Below, piece after piece: positions 40,468 through 48,514 of a stretch of DNA of 64,000 nt (positions are counted from its first letter, which is position 1; each line of letters begins with the position of its first letter). The position numbers were made by a program, and so were the translations under genes. Where the stretch lies: the NCBI GenBank assembly GCA_036374835.1, contig DASUTB010000111.1, positions 20,147 to 84,146 of the forward strand. The letters run 5' to 3'. This stretch comes from DASUTB01 sp036374835. GTDB taxonomy: Bacteria; Actinomycetota; Actinomycetes; Jiangellales; Jiangellaceae. A model generated the notes under the pieces. That model was given only the letters and a program-made list of their open reading frames with translations. It did not search any database and was not told the DNA's origin.

Positions 40468-41562
40468 ATGAAATCGGCCAAGACCGGTGGAATCCGCGTA
40501 GCCATCGTTGGTGTCGGGAACTGTGCCGCGTCGCTTGTTCAGGGCGTGCACTATTACCGGGACGCCAATCCGGGCCAGAAGGTGCCCGGCCTCATGCACG
40601 TCCAGTTCGGCGACTACCACATCAGCGATGTGAAGTTCGTCGCCGCATTCGACGTCGACGCCAAGAAGGTCGGGCAGGATCTGGCCGACGCGATCGGCGC
40701 CAGCGAGAACAATACGATCAAGATCTGCGACGTCCCGCCGATGGGTATATCTGTGCGCCGGGGCCCGACGCTGGACGGTCTGGGCAAGTACTACCGGGAG
40801 ACGATCAGCGAATCCGACGAGGAGCCGGTGGACGTCGTCGCCGAGCTTAAGGCCGCCAAGGCGGACGTCCTCGTCTGCTACCTGCCGGTCGGTTCGGAAC
40901 AAGCCGCCAAGTACTACGCCCAGTGCGCGATCGACGCCGGCGTCGCGTTCGTCAACGCGCTCCCTGTTTTCATCGCCGGCACCAAGGAGTGGGCGGACAA
41001 GTTCACCGAGGCCGGTGTGCCGATCGTCGGTGACGACATCAAATCGCAGATCGGCGCGACGATAACGCACCGCGTGCTGGCTCGGCTGTTCGAGGACCGC
41101 GGCGTCACCGTGGACCGCACATACCAACTGAACGTCGGCGGAAACATGGACTTCATGAACATGCTCGAGCGTGACCGGCTGGAGTCCAAGAAGATCTCGA
41201 AGACCCAGTCGGTGACGTCGCAGCTGGCCAACGGGCTCGAGCCGCGCAACGTGCACATCGGGCCGTCGGACTACGTTGCCTGGCTGGACGACCGCAAGTG
41301 GGCGTTCATCCGCCTGGAGGGCCGCAATTTCGGTGACGCACCGGTGAACCTGGAGTACAAGCTCGAGGTGTGGGACTCGCCGAACTCGGCGGGCATCATC
41401 ATCGACGCCATTCGCGCGGCGAAGATCGCCAAGGACCGCGGCGTCGGCGGGCCGATCCTGTCGGCGTCGTCCTACTTCATGAAGTCGCCACCGGTGCAGT
41501 ATTCCGACGACTTCGCCCGCGAGTCGGTTGAAAAGTTCATTGCCGGCGAGGTCGAGCGCTGA
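40468..41562 (+). CDS. ino1: Inositol-3-phosphate synthase
   Basis: A 364-residue myo-inositol-1-phosphate synthase, NAD-dependent, which makes inositol phosphate from glucose 6-phosphate for phosphatidylinositol, mycothiol and lipoglycans. The N-terminal Rossmann motif is AIVGVGNCAASLVQG. SQIGATITHR, YQLNVGGNMDFMNML and KKISKTQSV hold catalytic lysines, and SYFMKSPPVQ is a family marker. Mycothiol use fits the high-GC actinobacterium. It is translated directly after padR with AAGGGA as ribosome binding site. Two strong hairpins follow. Confidence 0.96.
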   Translation: MKSAKTGGIRVAIVGVGNCAASLVQGVHYYRDANPGQKVPGLMHVQFGDYHISDVKFVAAFDVDAKKVGQDLADAIGASENNTIKICDVPPMGISVRRGPTLDGLGKYYRETISESDEEPVDVVAELKAAKADVLVCYLPVGSEQAAKYYAQCAIDAGVAFVNALPVFIAGTKEWADKFTEAGVPIVGDDIKSQIGATITHRVLARLFEDRGVTVDRTYQLNVGGNMDFMNMLERDRLESKKISKTQSVTSQLANGLEPRNVHIGPSDYVAWLDDRKWAFIRLEGRNFGDAPVNLEYKLEVWDSPNSAGIIIDAIRAAKIAKDRGVGGPILSASSYFMKSPPVQYSDDFARESVEKFIAGEVER

Positions 41563-41605
41563 GCGGTCGAGTACCGATGTAGTTCGACCACGTTCACCAC
41601 CGGCC

Positions 41606-41645
41606 GCTACATCACACCATGCATGCACGGGTGGTGTGATGTAGC
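41606..41645 (+). terminator. Hairpin 1 downstream of ino1
   Basis: GCTACATCACACCA (41606-41619) pairs perfectly with TGGTGTGATGTAGC (41632-41645) around a 12-base loop. No T-tract. It begins 44 bp after the ino1 stop. Confidence 0.5.
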
Positions 41646-41705
41646 TACGCCTACCGAACGTGATCGAACGAATGGCTGCGGTCGAGCATTGCGCTCTATC
41701 GTGAT

Positions 41706-41749
41706 ATGAAGGGTCACCCGGACGTTCATCCGGGTGACCCTTCATACTT
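41706..41749 (+). terminator. Hairpin 2 (strong terminator) downstream of ino1
   Basis: ATGAAGGGTCACCCGGA (41706-41722) pairs perfectly over 17 bp with TCCGGGTGACCCTTCAT (41729-41745), loop CGTTCA, followed by ACTTTTG. This fits a Rho-independent terminator with a short T-run. Confidence 0.75.
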
Positions 41750-41956
41750 TTGCGGTGGTGGGAGACGAGAACCGTCCGCGTGATGAGTCGAAACCGACCA
41801 AATGTTGACAAGATGATGCCCAAGTGGGGACGCTTCTCTAATGTCCTCCCTGGGCAGCATCGCATGCTGGCCGGACGCCGCCCATAACGACGACGTGGTG
41901 AGGGCTAATGGTGCTGGTCCCCGTTCCGGGGGTACAACCGAGGAAGGAAACAGCGC

Positions 41957-44900
41957 ATGACGCGGAGCGCACGAGGACGCCGCGACGAAAATGGCGACTC
42001 CACCCGGGCAGCGGTGCCCCAGCGCACCGACGACGTCACGAACGGTTCGATGAACGGGGATGAGCCACGCGGCGGCATGTCCCGCTTGTGGCATGCGTTC
42101 CTCTACGATCGCAGCGTCCGGGCACGAGTCGCCGTCCTCGTGCTCATTCCGCTCCTTGGTGCCCTCGGCCTCGGCTCTTTCTTGTTCTGGAATGCGGCGC
42201 AGGACGCGGCGTCCGCGCGCGCCGTCGAACACAACGCCGAGGTCGCCGGAACCGCCCTCGAGGTCGTCGCGGCACTTCAGGACGAGCGGGACCTCAGCGG
42301 CCTGTTCGAACAAGGCGTGGCCCAGGAGACCAACGTCGCACAAGCCCGGGAGCGCACCGACGAACGCGTGGCGAAGCTCAACGAGCTGATGGCGGGCATG
42401 CCCGAGGACGATGGCACCCTCCTCGGTGAGGCTGTCCGCAGCAGCAGGTTGCAGCTGGATCTGCTCGATTCGTACCGCGAAGGTCGCGACATCGAGCTCG
42501 AGCCGTTCGACCCGGCCGGTGTGGCCAAGTACGAGGACGTGATCGAGTCGCTGCTGCGCTTCGTCAAGGCCACCGGAGTCGGCGTCGACGATTCGGACCT
42601 GCTGAGCGACATCGACGCGCTCGACGCGCTGGCGCGCGCCACGAACACCGCCTCGGTCGAGCGCGGCCTGATCTCGCACGCGATCGCCTTGGCCAACGAG
42701 GGTGAGACGGCGATGAGCGCCTCGGACCTGCGCGAGGAGCAGATCCTCCAGGGTGAGCAGGACTTCCTGCTCAGCCGGTTCGTCGAGACCGCGGCTCCGG
42801 ACTTCCGGGCGCTGTACTACGAGCGTATGCCGGCGGTCCGCGACAGCGCCGAGATGGAAGGCGAAGGGGACCGCGACGCGGGTGTGGTCAGCCTCCGCAA
42901 CACGGCGATGACCAGCCAGGAGATGCCCAACATCACGCAGCAGTGGTACAACGCGTCCACCGCTCGGATCGACGTGATGCGCGACCTGCAGACGTCCGGT
43001 GCGCAGGCCATCTTGAACAAGGCCGCCGACGCGGCGCGAGGCGCCCAGTTGACGGCGGTGCTGACCGCGCTGGCCGTCGTCGTGGTGCTGGCACTGACGA
43101 TCGTGCTCGCGTACGCGGTCGCCCGTTCGATCATCCGGCCGCTCCGCCGGCTGCGCAGCGCCGCCCTGTACGCCGCCGACAGCGGCCTGCCCGCGTTGGT
43201 GTCGCGAATCCAGGAGGACGGTCCGGCCGTCGTGCGCCAGGTCGGACAAGCCGTGACGCCTGAGGGTCGGGACGAGATCGGCCAGGTGGCGAGCGCGTTC
43301 AACGACGTTCACTCCACCGCCGTCCGGGTCGCCGGCGAGCAGGCCCTGCTGCGCCAGAACCTGGACACCATCGTGGTCAACCTGTCCCGCCGCACCCAAG
43401 GTCTGGTCGACCGGCAGCTCGGCGAGATCGAGGATCTCGAGTCGCGCGAGCGCGACCCCGATCAGCTCGGCACGCTGTTCCGCATCGACCACCTGGCCAC
43501 CCGTGTCCGCCGGCACGCCGAGTCGCTGCTGGTCCTCGCCGGTGTCGAGGAGATGCGGCGCCAGGGTTCGGCCGCACCGGTGCTGGACGTCGTCCGTACC
43601 GCGGTCGGTGAGGTCGAGCAGTACCCGCGGATCAAGTTCGGTGTCATGCCGACCGATCTGATCGTGCCCGCCGCGGTCGACGACGTCGCGCACCTGCTCG
43701 CCGAACTGCTCGACAACGCGACCGAGTTCTCCGCCCCGTCCACCGCGGTGCACGTCACCAGCCAACCGCTGCTCGGCGGCGGGCTGCGCCTGCAGGTCAC
43801 CGACACCGGCCTGGGTATCCCGCAGGACCAGTTGTCCGCGTTGAACGAGCGTCTGCGTGATCCGGGTGACATCGACGTCGCCGCGTCCCGGACGCTGGGT
43901 ATCTACGTGGTCGCGCGCCTGGCGGCCCGGCACGGTATCACCGTCCGGCTGATTCCGGCCGAGGGAACCACTGGGACGATCGCTCAGGTGGACCTGCCGT
44001 CGCACCTGGTCGTCTCGCCACTGGACACGACGGACGGCGTCCTCCAAGCGCTGCAGCCGAGCGACTCCAACCGTGGCGACCAGAGCGGGCAGGCGAGCCC
44101 ACAAGGCGGCCCGACCGGGTTGTTCGGCACGGGTCGCGCCGCCGACATGGGCCAGCAGGACCAACAGGACCAGGGCCAGCCGAAGCCGGCCCAGCCGCCG
44201 CTGCCGTCGCGACCGCAACCCGGCCAGCCACAGCCGGCACCGGCCCAGCGGCAGCAGGCACAGAGTCAGCCCGGGGCTGTGTCCGCACCGCCGCAGTCTC
44301 CGGCAGGGTCCCGTCCGGCTCCAGGCCAGTCCACTCCGCACCGGGACGCGCCGCGCCAGGACGCGCCACACCAGCCGCCGTCGCCGCCCGTTCCGCCGAC
44401 GGCTCCGGCCGGGCCGCAAGAGCCGAGGCAGCCCGCGCCGGTGGCTCGCGACGACCAGTCCGGCACCGGACGACCCGGTGGCTTCGGGCCGGAGAGTGGC
44501 CGGCACCACGGACCGTCGCAGCCCTCGCAGGGCCAACAGCACGGCGAGCAGCGTCCAATTCAGCCGCAGCCCGAACGTCAGCCCGAGCGCCGGCCGGCCG
44601 CCCCGCAGCCCGTGCAGGCGCGCAATGCCGCATCCGCGTACGACCAGCAGTACAGCTCCGGCGGTCCGCCGACGGCCCGGTCGCTGCGCGGCTCGGAGCC
44701 GCAGCTGCCACAAGGCGACTCACCGATTTACGACGCCGTCCGTTCGGCCTGGTTCAGCAAGGGTGGCGGGGGCAACCTCGACTGGACCAGCCCGGGCGAC
44801 GAGGGCTGGCGGCGCGCGGCCGCAGCGTTGCGCACGGCCGAGGATGCGGCGAACGCCCGGCGCGGTCAGGCGCCCGCTCCGCAGCACCGTCCGCCGCAGC

Positions 44901-45418
44901 ACCCTGCGCCGCAGCGCACGGCCCCGCAACGCCCGCAACGGCCGAACCCGTGGACAAGCGGGGGTATACCCGGTCCGGCGGCGCAGCCACCGCGGTCCCA
45001 GCAGCCGGTCAGCCGTCCGGCACCAGGGCCCGCGCAAGCTCCGTCGCAGCCACCGGCACCTGCCCAACGGCAGGGGGAGCAGCAACGTCCAGCAGCACAG
45101 CCGCAGCAGCCGGCACCACCTCCGGCCGCGCCCCGGCCGCAGGCTCCGCAGCAGCCGGCACCAGTGGCGTCCGCACAGTCGCAGCGGCCGGAATCGGGAG
45201 CGTCCGGACTGCCGGTACGCCAACGTGGGGCAACGCTGGTGCCGGGGTCGATTGCCGGCGCAGCCGGGCAAGACCGACCCCAGCAGCCAGCGCCGCCGAA
45301 GGACGCTGGCAATGTTGCCTCCACACTGTCCAACCTCCAGCGCGGTGTGAGCCGCGGCCGCGAGGAATCTGGTGGCTGGGTGCCGAAGCGACCCAGTGAC
45401 TCTGAGAGGAGCAGTTAG
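41957..45418 (+). CDS. cvnA: Conservon sensor-like histidine kinase CvnA (NIT-HAMP-HATPase) with Pro/Gln-rich tail
   Basis: A 1153-residue membrane protein. Membrane segments lie near 55-78 and 370-395 and bracket a nitrate/nitrite-sensing NIT-like domain. HAMP follows, then a helical segment with RIDHLATRVRRHAESLL in place of a normal H-box, and a HATPase domain with LLAELLDNATEFS, DTGLGIP and GTTGTIAQVDLP. The last 440 residues are rich in Pro, Gln, Arg and Ala and probably disordered. In Streptomyces this is the first gene of a conservon, a sensor complex upstream of a small GTPase. It overlaps cvnB by one base. Confidence 0.92.
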   Translation: MTRSARGRRDENGDSTRAAVPQRTDDVTNGSMNGDEPRGGMSRLWHAFLYDRSVRARVAVLVLIPLLGALGLGSFLFWNAAQDAASARAVEHNAEVAGTALEVVAALQDERDLSGLFEQGVAQETNVAQARERTDERVAKLNELMAGMPEDDGTLLGEAVRSSRLQLDLLDSYREGRDIELEPFDPAGVAKYEDVIESLLRFVKATGVGVDDSDLLSDIDALDALARATNTASVERGLISHAIALANEGETAMSASDLREEQILQGEQDFLLSRFVETAAPDFRALYYERMPAVRDSAEMEGEGDRDAGVVSLRNTAMTSQEMPNITQQWYNASTARIDVMRDLQTSGAQAILNKAADAARGAQLTAVLTALAVVVVLALTIVLAYAVARSIIRPLRRLRSAALYAADSGLPALVSRIQEDGPAVVRQVGQAVTPEGRDEIGQVASAFNDVHSTAVRVAGEQALLRQNLDTIVVNLSRRTQGLVDRQLGEIEDLESRERDPDQLGTLFRIDHLATRVRRHAESLLVLAGVEEMRRQGSAAPVLDVVRTAVGEVEQYPRIKFGVMPTDLIVPAAVDDVAHLLAELLDNATEFSAPSTAVHVTSQPLLGGGLRLQVTDTGLGIPQDQLSALNERLRDPGDIDVAASRTLGIYVVARLAARHGITVRLIPAEGTTGTIAQVDLPSHLVVSPLDTTDGVLQALQPSDSNRGDQSGQASPQGGPTGLFGTGRAADMGQQDQQDQGQPKPAQPPLPSRPQPGQPQPAPAQRQQAQSQPGAVSAPPQSPAGSRPAPGQSTPHRDAPRQDAPHQPPSPPVPPTAPAGPQEPRQPAPVARDDQSGTGRPGGFGPESGRHHGPSQPSQGQQHGEQRPIQPQPERQPERRPAAPQPVQARNAASAYDQQYSSGGPPTARSLRGSEPQLPQGDSPIYDAVRSAWFSKGGGGNLDWTSPGDEGWRRAAAALRTAEDAANARRGQAPAPQHRPPQHPAPQRTAPQRPQRPNPWTSGGIPGPAAQPPRSQQPVSRPAPGPAQAPSQPPAPAQRQGEQQRPAAQPQQPAPPPAAPRPQAPQQPAPVASAQSQRPESGASGLPVRQRGATLVPGSIAGAAGQDRPQQPAPPKDAGNVASTLSNLQRGVSRGREESGGWVPKRPSDSERSS

Positions 45419-45813
45419 TGACAGCCGACACGAACGAGGAGCTTGGCTGGTTGCTCGACCGGTTCGTCGACCGGACCCCGGGTGCCGCCCACGGCGTGGT
45501 CGTTTCTGCCGACGGCCTTCACCTCGCGGGTTCAAAGGGGTTGCCACAAGAACGTGGAGAGCAGCTTGCGGCCGTAGTTTCCGGCCTTGCCAGCCTCACC
45601 GTCGGCGCGTCGCTCATCCTCGGGGCGGGCGACGTCCAGCAGACTCTGGTAGAGATGGCTGACGGATACCTCCTGGTCATGGCCGTCCGTGATGGCGCGC
45701 ACCTCGCCGTGCTCGCCGCCGGCGGTTCCGACCTGGGTCAAGTCGGGTATGAGATGGCGCTGCTCGTCGACCGGGTCGGTGCCGCGCTCAACCCCGCGGC
45801 TCGGGTCGGCTGA
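45418..45813 (+). CDS. cvnB: Roadblock/LC7 domain protein CvnB
   Basis: A 131-residue roadblock/LC7 protein. The fold is seen in LDRFVDRTPGAAHGVVVSADG, ALLVDRVGAAL and the middle VSGLASLTVGASLI. Roadblock proteins bind and modulate small GTPases, here CvnD. The GTG start overlaps the cvnA stop (TAGTG), so the operon is translationally coupled. All four genes lie on one strand without gaps larger than 28 bp. Confidence 0.93.
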   Translation: MTADTNEELGWLLDRFVDRTPGAAHGVVVSADGLHLAGSKGLPQERGEQLAAVVSGLASLTVGASLILGAGDVQQTLVEMADGYLLVMAVRDGAHLAVLAAGGSDLGQVGYEMALLVDRVGAALNPAARVG

Positions 45814-45841
45814 CCAGGGACCCACTCGAGAAGGTGACGCG

Positions 45842-46204
45842 ATGCAAGCACCGGATGGCCGTAGGGTTCGCCCCTACCTGGCTACGCGAGGCCGCACCCG
45901 TCCCGTTCAGGAGATCGCCCTCGAAGCGCTCGTGTCGGCCACTCCGGCCGGCCGGGCACACGGGATCGACCCTGAGCCGGAGCGCGAGCGGATACTGCGT
46001 ATGTGTCACGCCCCCCGCTCGGTCGCCGAAGTCGCGGCGATCGTGCGGGTGCCGCTCGGGGTAGCCCGAGTACTAGTTGCAGACCTCGAGGCAGAGAGCC
46101 TCGTCCACGTGGCGGATCCGCATGCGGCCTACACCGGCTCGCACGCCCCCGCCCGAGATCTAAGCGTGCTTGAAAGGGTGAGGGATGGCCTTCGTCGACT
46201 CTGA
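45842..46204 (+). CDS. cvnC: DUF742 winged-helix-like protein CvnC
   Basis: A 120-residue DUF742 protein, the third conservon member. RVRPYLATRGRTRP is the conserved N-terminus, and PRSVAEVAAIVRVPLGVARVLVADL a helix-turn-helix-like segment. It probably links sensor and GTPase; DNA binding is not proven. Start ATG with AAGGTG upstream. It overlaps cvnD by 20 bp. Confidence 0.9.
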   Translation: MQAPDGRRVRPYLATRGRTRPVQEIALEALVSATPAGRAHGIDPEPERERILRMCHAPRSVAEVAAIVRVPLGVARVLVADLEAESLVHVADPHAAYTGSHAPARDLSVLERVRDGLRRL

Positions 46205-46781
46205 GGTCTCCAACGGTTCCAACGCCACGCAGGATGCCCTCTCGGTCAAGATCGTCGTAGCCGGCGGGTTCGGTGTCGGCAAGACGACCTTTGTCGGAGC
46301 GGTCAGCGAGATCGAACCGCTGCGCACCGAGGCTCTCATGACCGAGGCATCGACGTCGGTCGATGACCTGTCGATGCTGCCGACCAAGACCACCACGACG
46401 GTGGCGATGGACTTCGGCCGTATCACGCTGGCCGACGACTTGGTTCTGTATCTGTTCGGCACGCCCGGGCAGAACCGCTTCTGGTTCATGTGGGACGACA
46501 TCACCCGCGGTGCGATCGGCGCGGTCATCCTCGTCGACAGCCGGCGGCTGGCCGACTCGTTCGGCGCGATCGACTACATGGAGCAGCGTGACGTTCCGTT
46601 CATCGTGGCGCTCAACGCGTTCGACGGCGTGCAGGCGCACGACGTGGAGGATGTCCGCGAGGCGCTCCAGTTGGGCCAGGACGTGCCGTTCATCGTCACC
46701 GACGCGCGGGACCGCGAGGCCGTCAAGGCGGTTCTGGTGCGGCTCGTCGAACACGCGATGGCGGTCGTCCAGCAAGCCTGA
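46185..46781 (+). CDS. cvnD: Small Ras-like GTPase CvnD
   Basis: A 198-residue Ras/MglA-like GTPase. G1 is AGGFGVGKTTFVG, the G3 element is FGTPGQNRFWFMWD, and G4 is NAFDGVQ instead of the standard NKxD, a known variant of conservon GTPases. Its role is to pass the signal of the CvnA-B-C complex, in Streptomyces to morphology and antibiotic production; here the output is unknown, and no cytochrome P450 (the CvnE/F of some conservons) follows. The stop codon directly adjoins repeat H. Confidence 0.93.
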   Translation: MAFVDSEVSNGSNATQDALSVKIVVAGGFGVGKTTFVGAVSEIEPLRTEALMTEASTSVDDLSMLPTKTTTTVAMDFGRITLADDLVLYLFGTPGQNRFWFMWDDITRGAIGAVILVDSRRLADSFGAIDYMEQRDVPFIVALNAFDGVQAHDVEDVREALQLGQDVPFIVTDARDREAVKAVLVRLVEHAMAVVQQA

Positions 46782-47047
46782 GAATGACCACGTAAGCGCC
46801 CCTTGGCACTGCTTAACGACTCGTCGACGGGTCGCCAACCGTTACTTTGCGCGCGCTACCGGCGAGCTGCAGCCCTGCCCGCGCCACCGGTGACCTGCCC
46901 GGGCACGTAGCCGGTACGGCCGGGCGGCGAGGACCTCTTCCCGTGCACCGCTGCCTGCACTGCCGCGATGGTGGCGCGAAAAGTAACGGTTGGCGACCCG
47001 TTGATGGGTCGTTAGGCAACACAGAGCGTCGTTTACGTGGTCATTCT
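46781..47047. repeat. Dispersed intergenic repeat H (267 bp, longest element)
   Basis: The left end is AGAATGACCACGTAA, the right end (inverted) AGAATGACCACGTAAACGAC. A second, inner pair GGTCGCCAACCGTTACTTT (46830-46848) and its complement AAAGTAACGGTTGGCGACC near 46980-46999 continues the arms to about 74 bp, with a further 120-bp GC-rich loop. It shares GACTCGTCGACGGGTCGCCA with repeat G. It separates convergent cvnD and pcnA, and the right end supplies the pcnA stop codon. No gene fits inside. Confidence 0.85.
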
Positions 47048-48483
47048 GATTGGGTCGCCCACCACTTGCGCAGCGCCTCAGTTGCCGCCTCTTCGCCGAG
47101 CGGGCCATGCTCGAGCCGCAGGTCGAGCAGGAACCTGTAAGCCTTGCCAACCGTCGGGCCAGGCGGGATGTCCAGGATCCGCATGATCGCGTTGCCGTCC
47201 AGGTCAGGACGGATCTTGGCCAGCTCCTCCGCTTCGGCGAGCCGTTCGATCCGCCGCTCGAGGTCGTCGTAGGTCCGCTGCAGGGCCAGCGCCTTGCGCC
47301 GGTTCCGCGTCGTGGAGTCGGCCCGGGTCAGGATGTGCAGCCGCTCGAGCAGCGGCCCCGCGTCGCGGACGTAGCGGCGCACCGCGCTGTCGGTCCACTC
47401 GCCGGAACCGTAGCCGTGGAAGCGTAGGTGCAGTTCGACCAGGCGCGCCACGTCGTCGACGACCGCACCCGGAAATCGCAGTGCGGAGAGCCGCTTCTTG
47501 GTGAGCTTGGCCCCCACGACGTCGTGGTGATGGAAGCTCACACCACCACCGGGTTCCAGGCGGCGCGTCTTCGGCTTGCCGATGTCGTGCAGCAACGCCG
47601 CCAGCCGCACCACGAGATCCGGGCCGCCGTCGGGCAACCGGTCTTCCAACTCGATCGCCTGCTCCAGCACGGTGAGCGAATGCTCGTATACGTCCTTGTG
47701 CCGGTGATGTTCGTCGATCTCGAGCTGCAGGGCGGGCAGCTCCGGTAGGAACTTCTTCGCCAGCCCGGTGTCCACGAGCAGCGTCAGCCCGGCGCGGGGG
47801 TGATCCGACAGCAACAGCTTGGACAACTCGTCCCGGATCCGTTCGGCCGAGATGATCGACAATTGGTCCTTCATCCTGCGCATCGCCGCGACAACGGACT
47901 CGGCCACCGTGAAGTCCAGCTGGGACGCGAATCGCGCCGCGCGCAGCATCCGCAGCGGATCGTCCCCGAACGACGTCTCCGGGCTGCCCGGCGTGTTGAT
48001 GATCTTTCCGGCCAGGTCTGACAGTCCACCGTACGGGTCGATGAACTCCTTGGACGGCAGCCGGACCGCCATCGCGTTGATCGTGAAATCGCGGCGGACC
48101 AGATCCTCCTCGATCGATTCGCCGTACGACACCTCGGGCTTGCGGCTGTTCCGGTCGTACACGTCCGAGCGGTACGTCGTGATCTCGATCTGATACCCCA
48201 GCTTGCGCGCACCGATCGTGCCGAACGCAGCGCCGACGTCCCATACCCCGTCCGCCCAGCCGGACAGCAGCCGCTTGGTCTCGGCCGGTCTGGCGGACGT
48301 CGTGAGGTCGAGGTCGGCACCCAGGCGATCCAGCAGCGCGTCGCGTACCGAACCGCCGACCAGGGCGATCTCGTGCCCAGCCGCCGTGAAGCGTTCGGCC
48401 AGCTCATCGACCACAGGTGCGATCCGGAGCAGGTGACGGACGGCGGTGCGTTGCGCCATGGACAGCGACCGGGACTCATTCAC
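47041..48483 (-). CDS. pcnA: CCA tRNA nucleotidyltransferase / poly(A) polymerase family protein
   Basis: A 480-residue class II nucleotidyltransferase. The N-terminal head has LVGGSVRDALLDRLGADLDLTT and the DLVRRDFTINAMAV loop, giving the catalytic aspartates and the amino-acid template. An HD domain follows (LAALLHDIGKPKTRR, about 285-300), as in actinobacterial enzymes, and the tail ends RLEHGPLGEEAATEALRKWW. It adds or repairs the 3' CCA of tRNA. It opens the oriC-proximal cluster. The GTG (VNESRSLSMAQRTAV) is preferred over ATG 48459 since homologues contain this N-terminal part. The stop is in repeat H. Confidence 0.92.
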   Translation of the reverse strand: MNESRSLSMAQRTAVRHLLRIAPVVDELAERFTAAGHEIALVGGSVRDALLDRLGADLDLTTSARPAETKRLLSGWADGVWDVGAAFGTIGARKLGYQIEITTYRSDVYDRNSRKPEVSYGESIEEDLVRRDFTINAMAVRLPSKEFIDPYGGLSDLAGKIINTPGSPETSFGDDPLRMLRAARFASQLDFTVAESVVAAMRRMKDQLSIISAERIRDELSKLLLSDHPRAGLTLLVDTGLAKKFLPELPALQLEIDEHHRHKDVYEHSLTVLEQAIELEDRLPDGGPDLVVRLAALLHDIGKPKTRRLEPGGGVSFHHHDVVGAKLTKKRLSALRFPGAVVDDVARLVELHLRFHGYGSGEWTDSAVRRYVRDAGPLLERLHILTRADSTTRNRRKALALQRTYDDLERRIERLAEAEELAKIRPDLDGNAIMRILDIPPGPTVGKAYRFLLDLRLEHGPLGEEAATEALRKWWATQSE

Positions 48484-48514
48484 AACGGACCAGGGTACGA
48501 TGCCATGCGACGTG

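Larger units (their letters stand above)
41563..41956. other. Intergenic region between ino1 and cvnA (394 bp)
   Basis: It holds two hairpins (separate entries), then about 200 bp without a gene. A TTGACA (41805-41810) has no convincing -10 box at the usual distance. GAAGGAAA precedes the cvnA ATG by 6 bp. Confidence 0.6.

Noticed and set aside
41805..41810. TTGACA as -35 box for cvnA
   Set aside because: No acceptable -10 hexamer at 16-19 bp; the next AT-rich element is 26 bp away.
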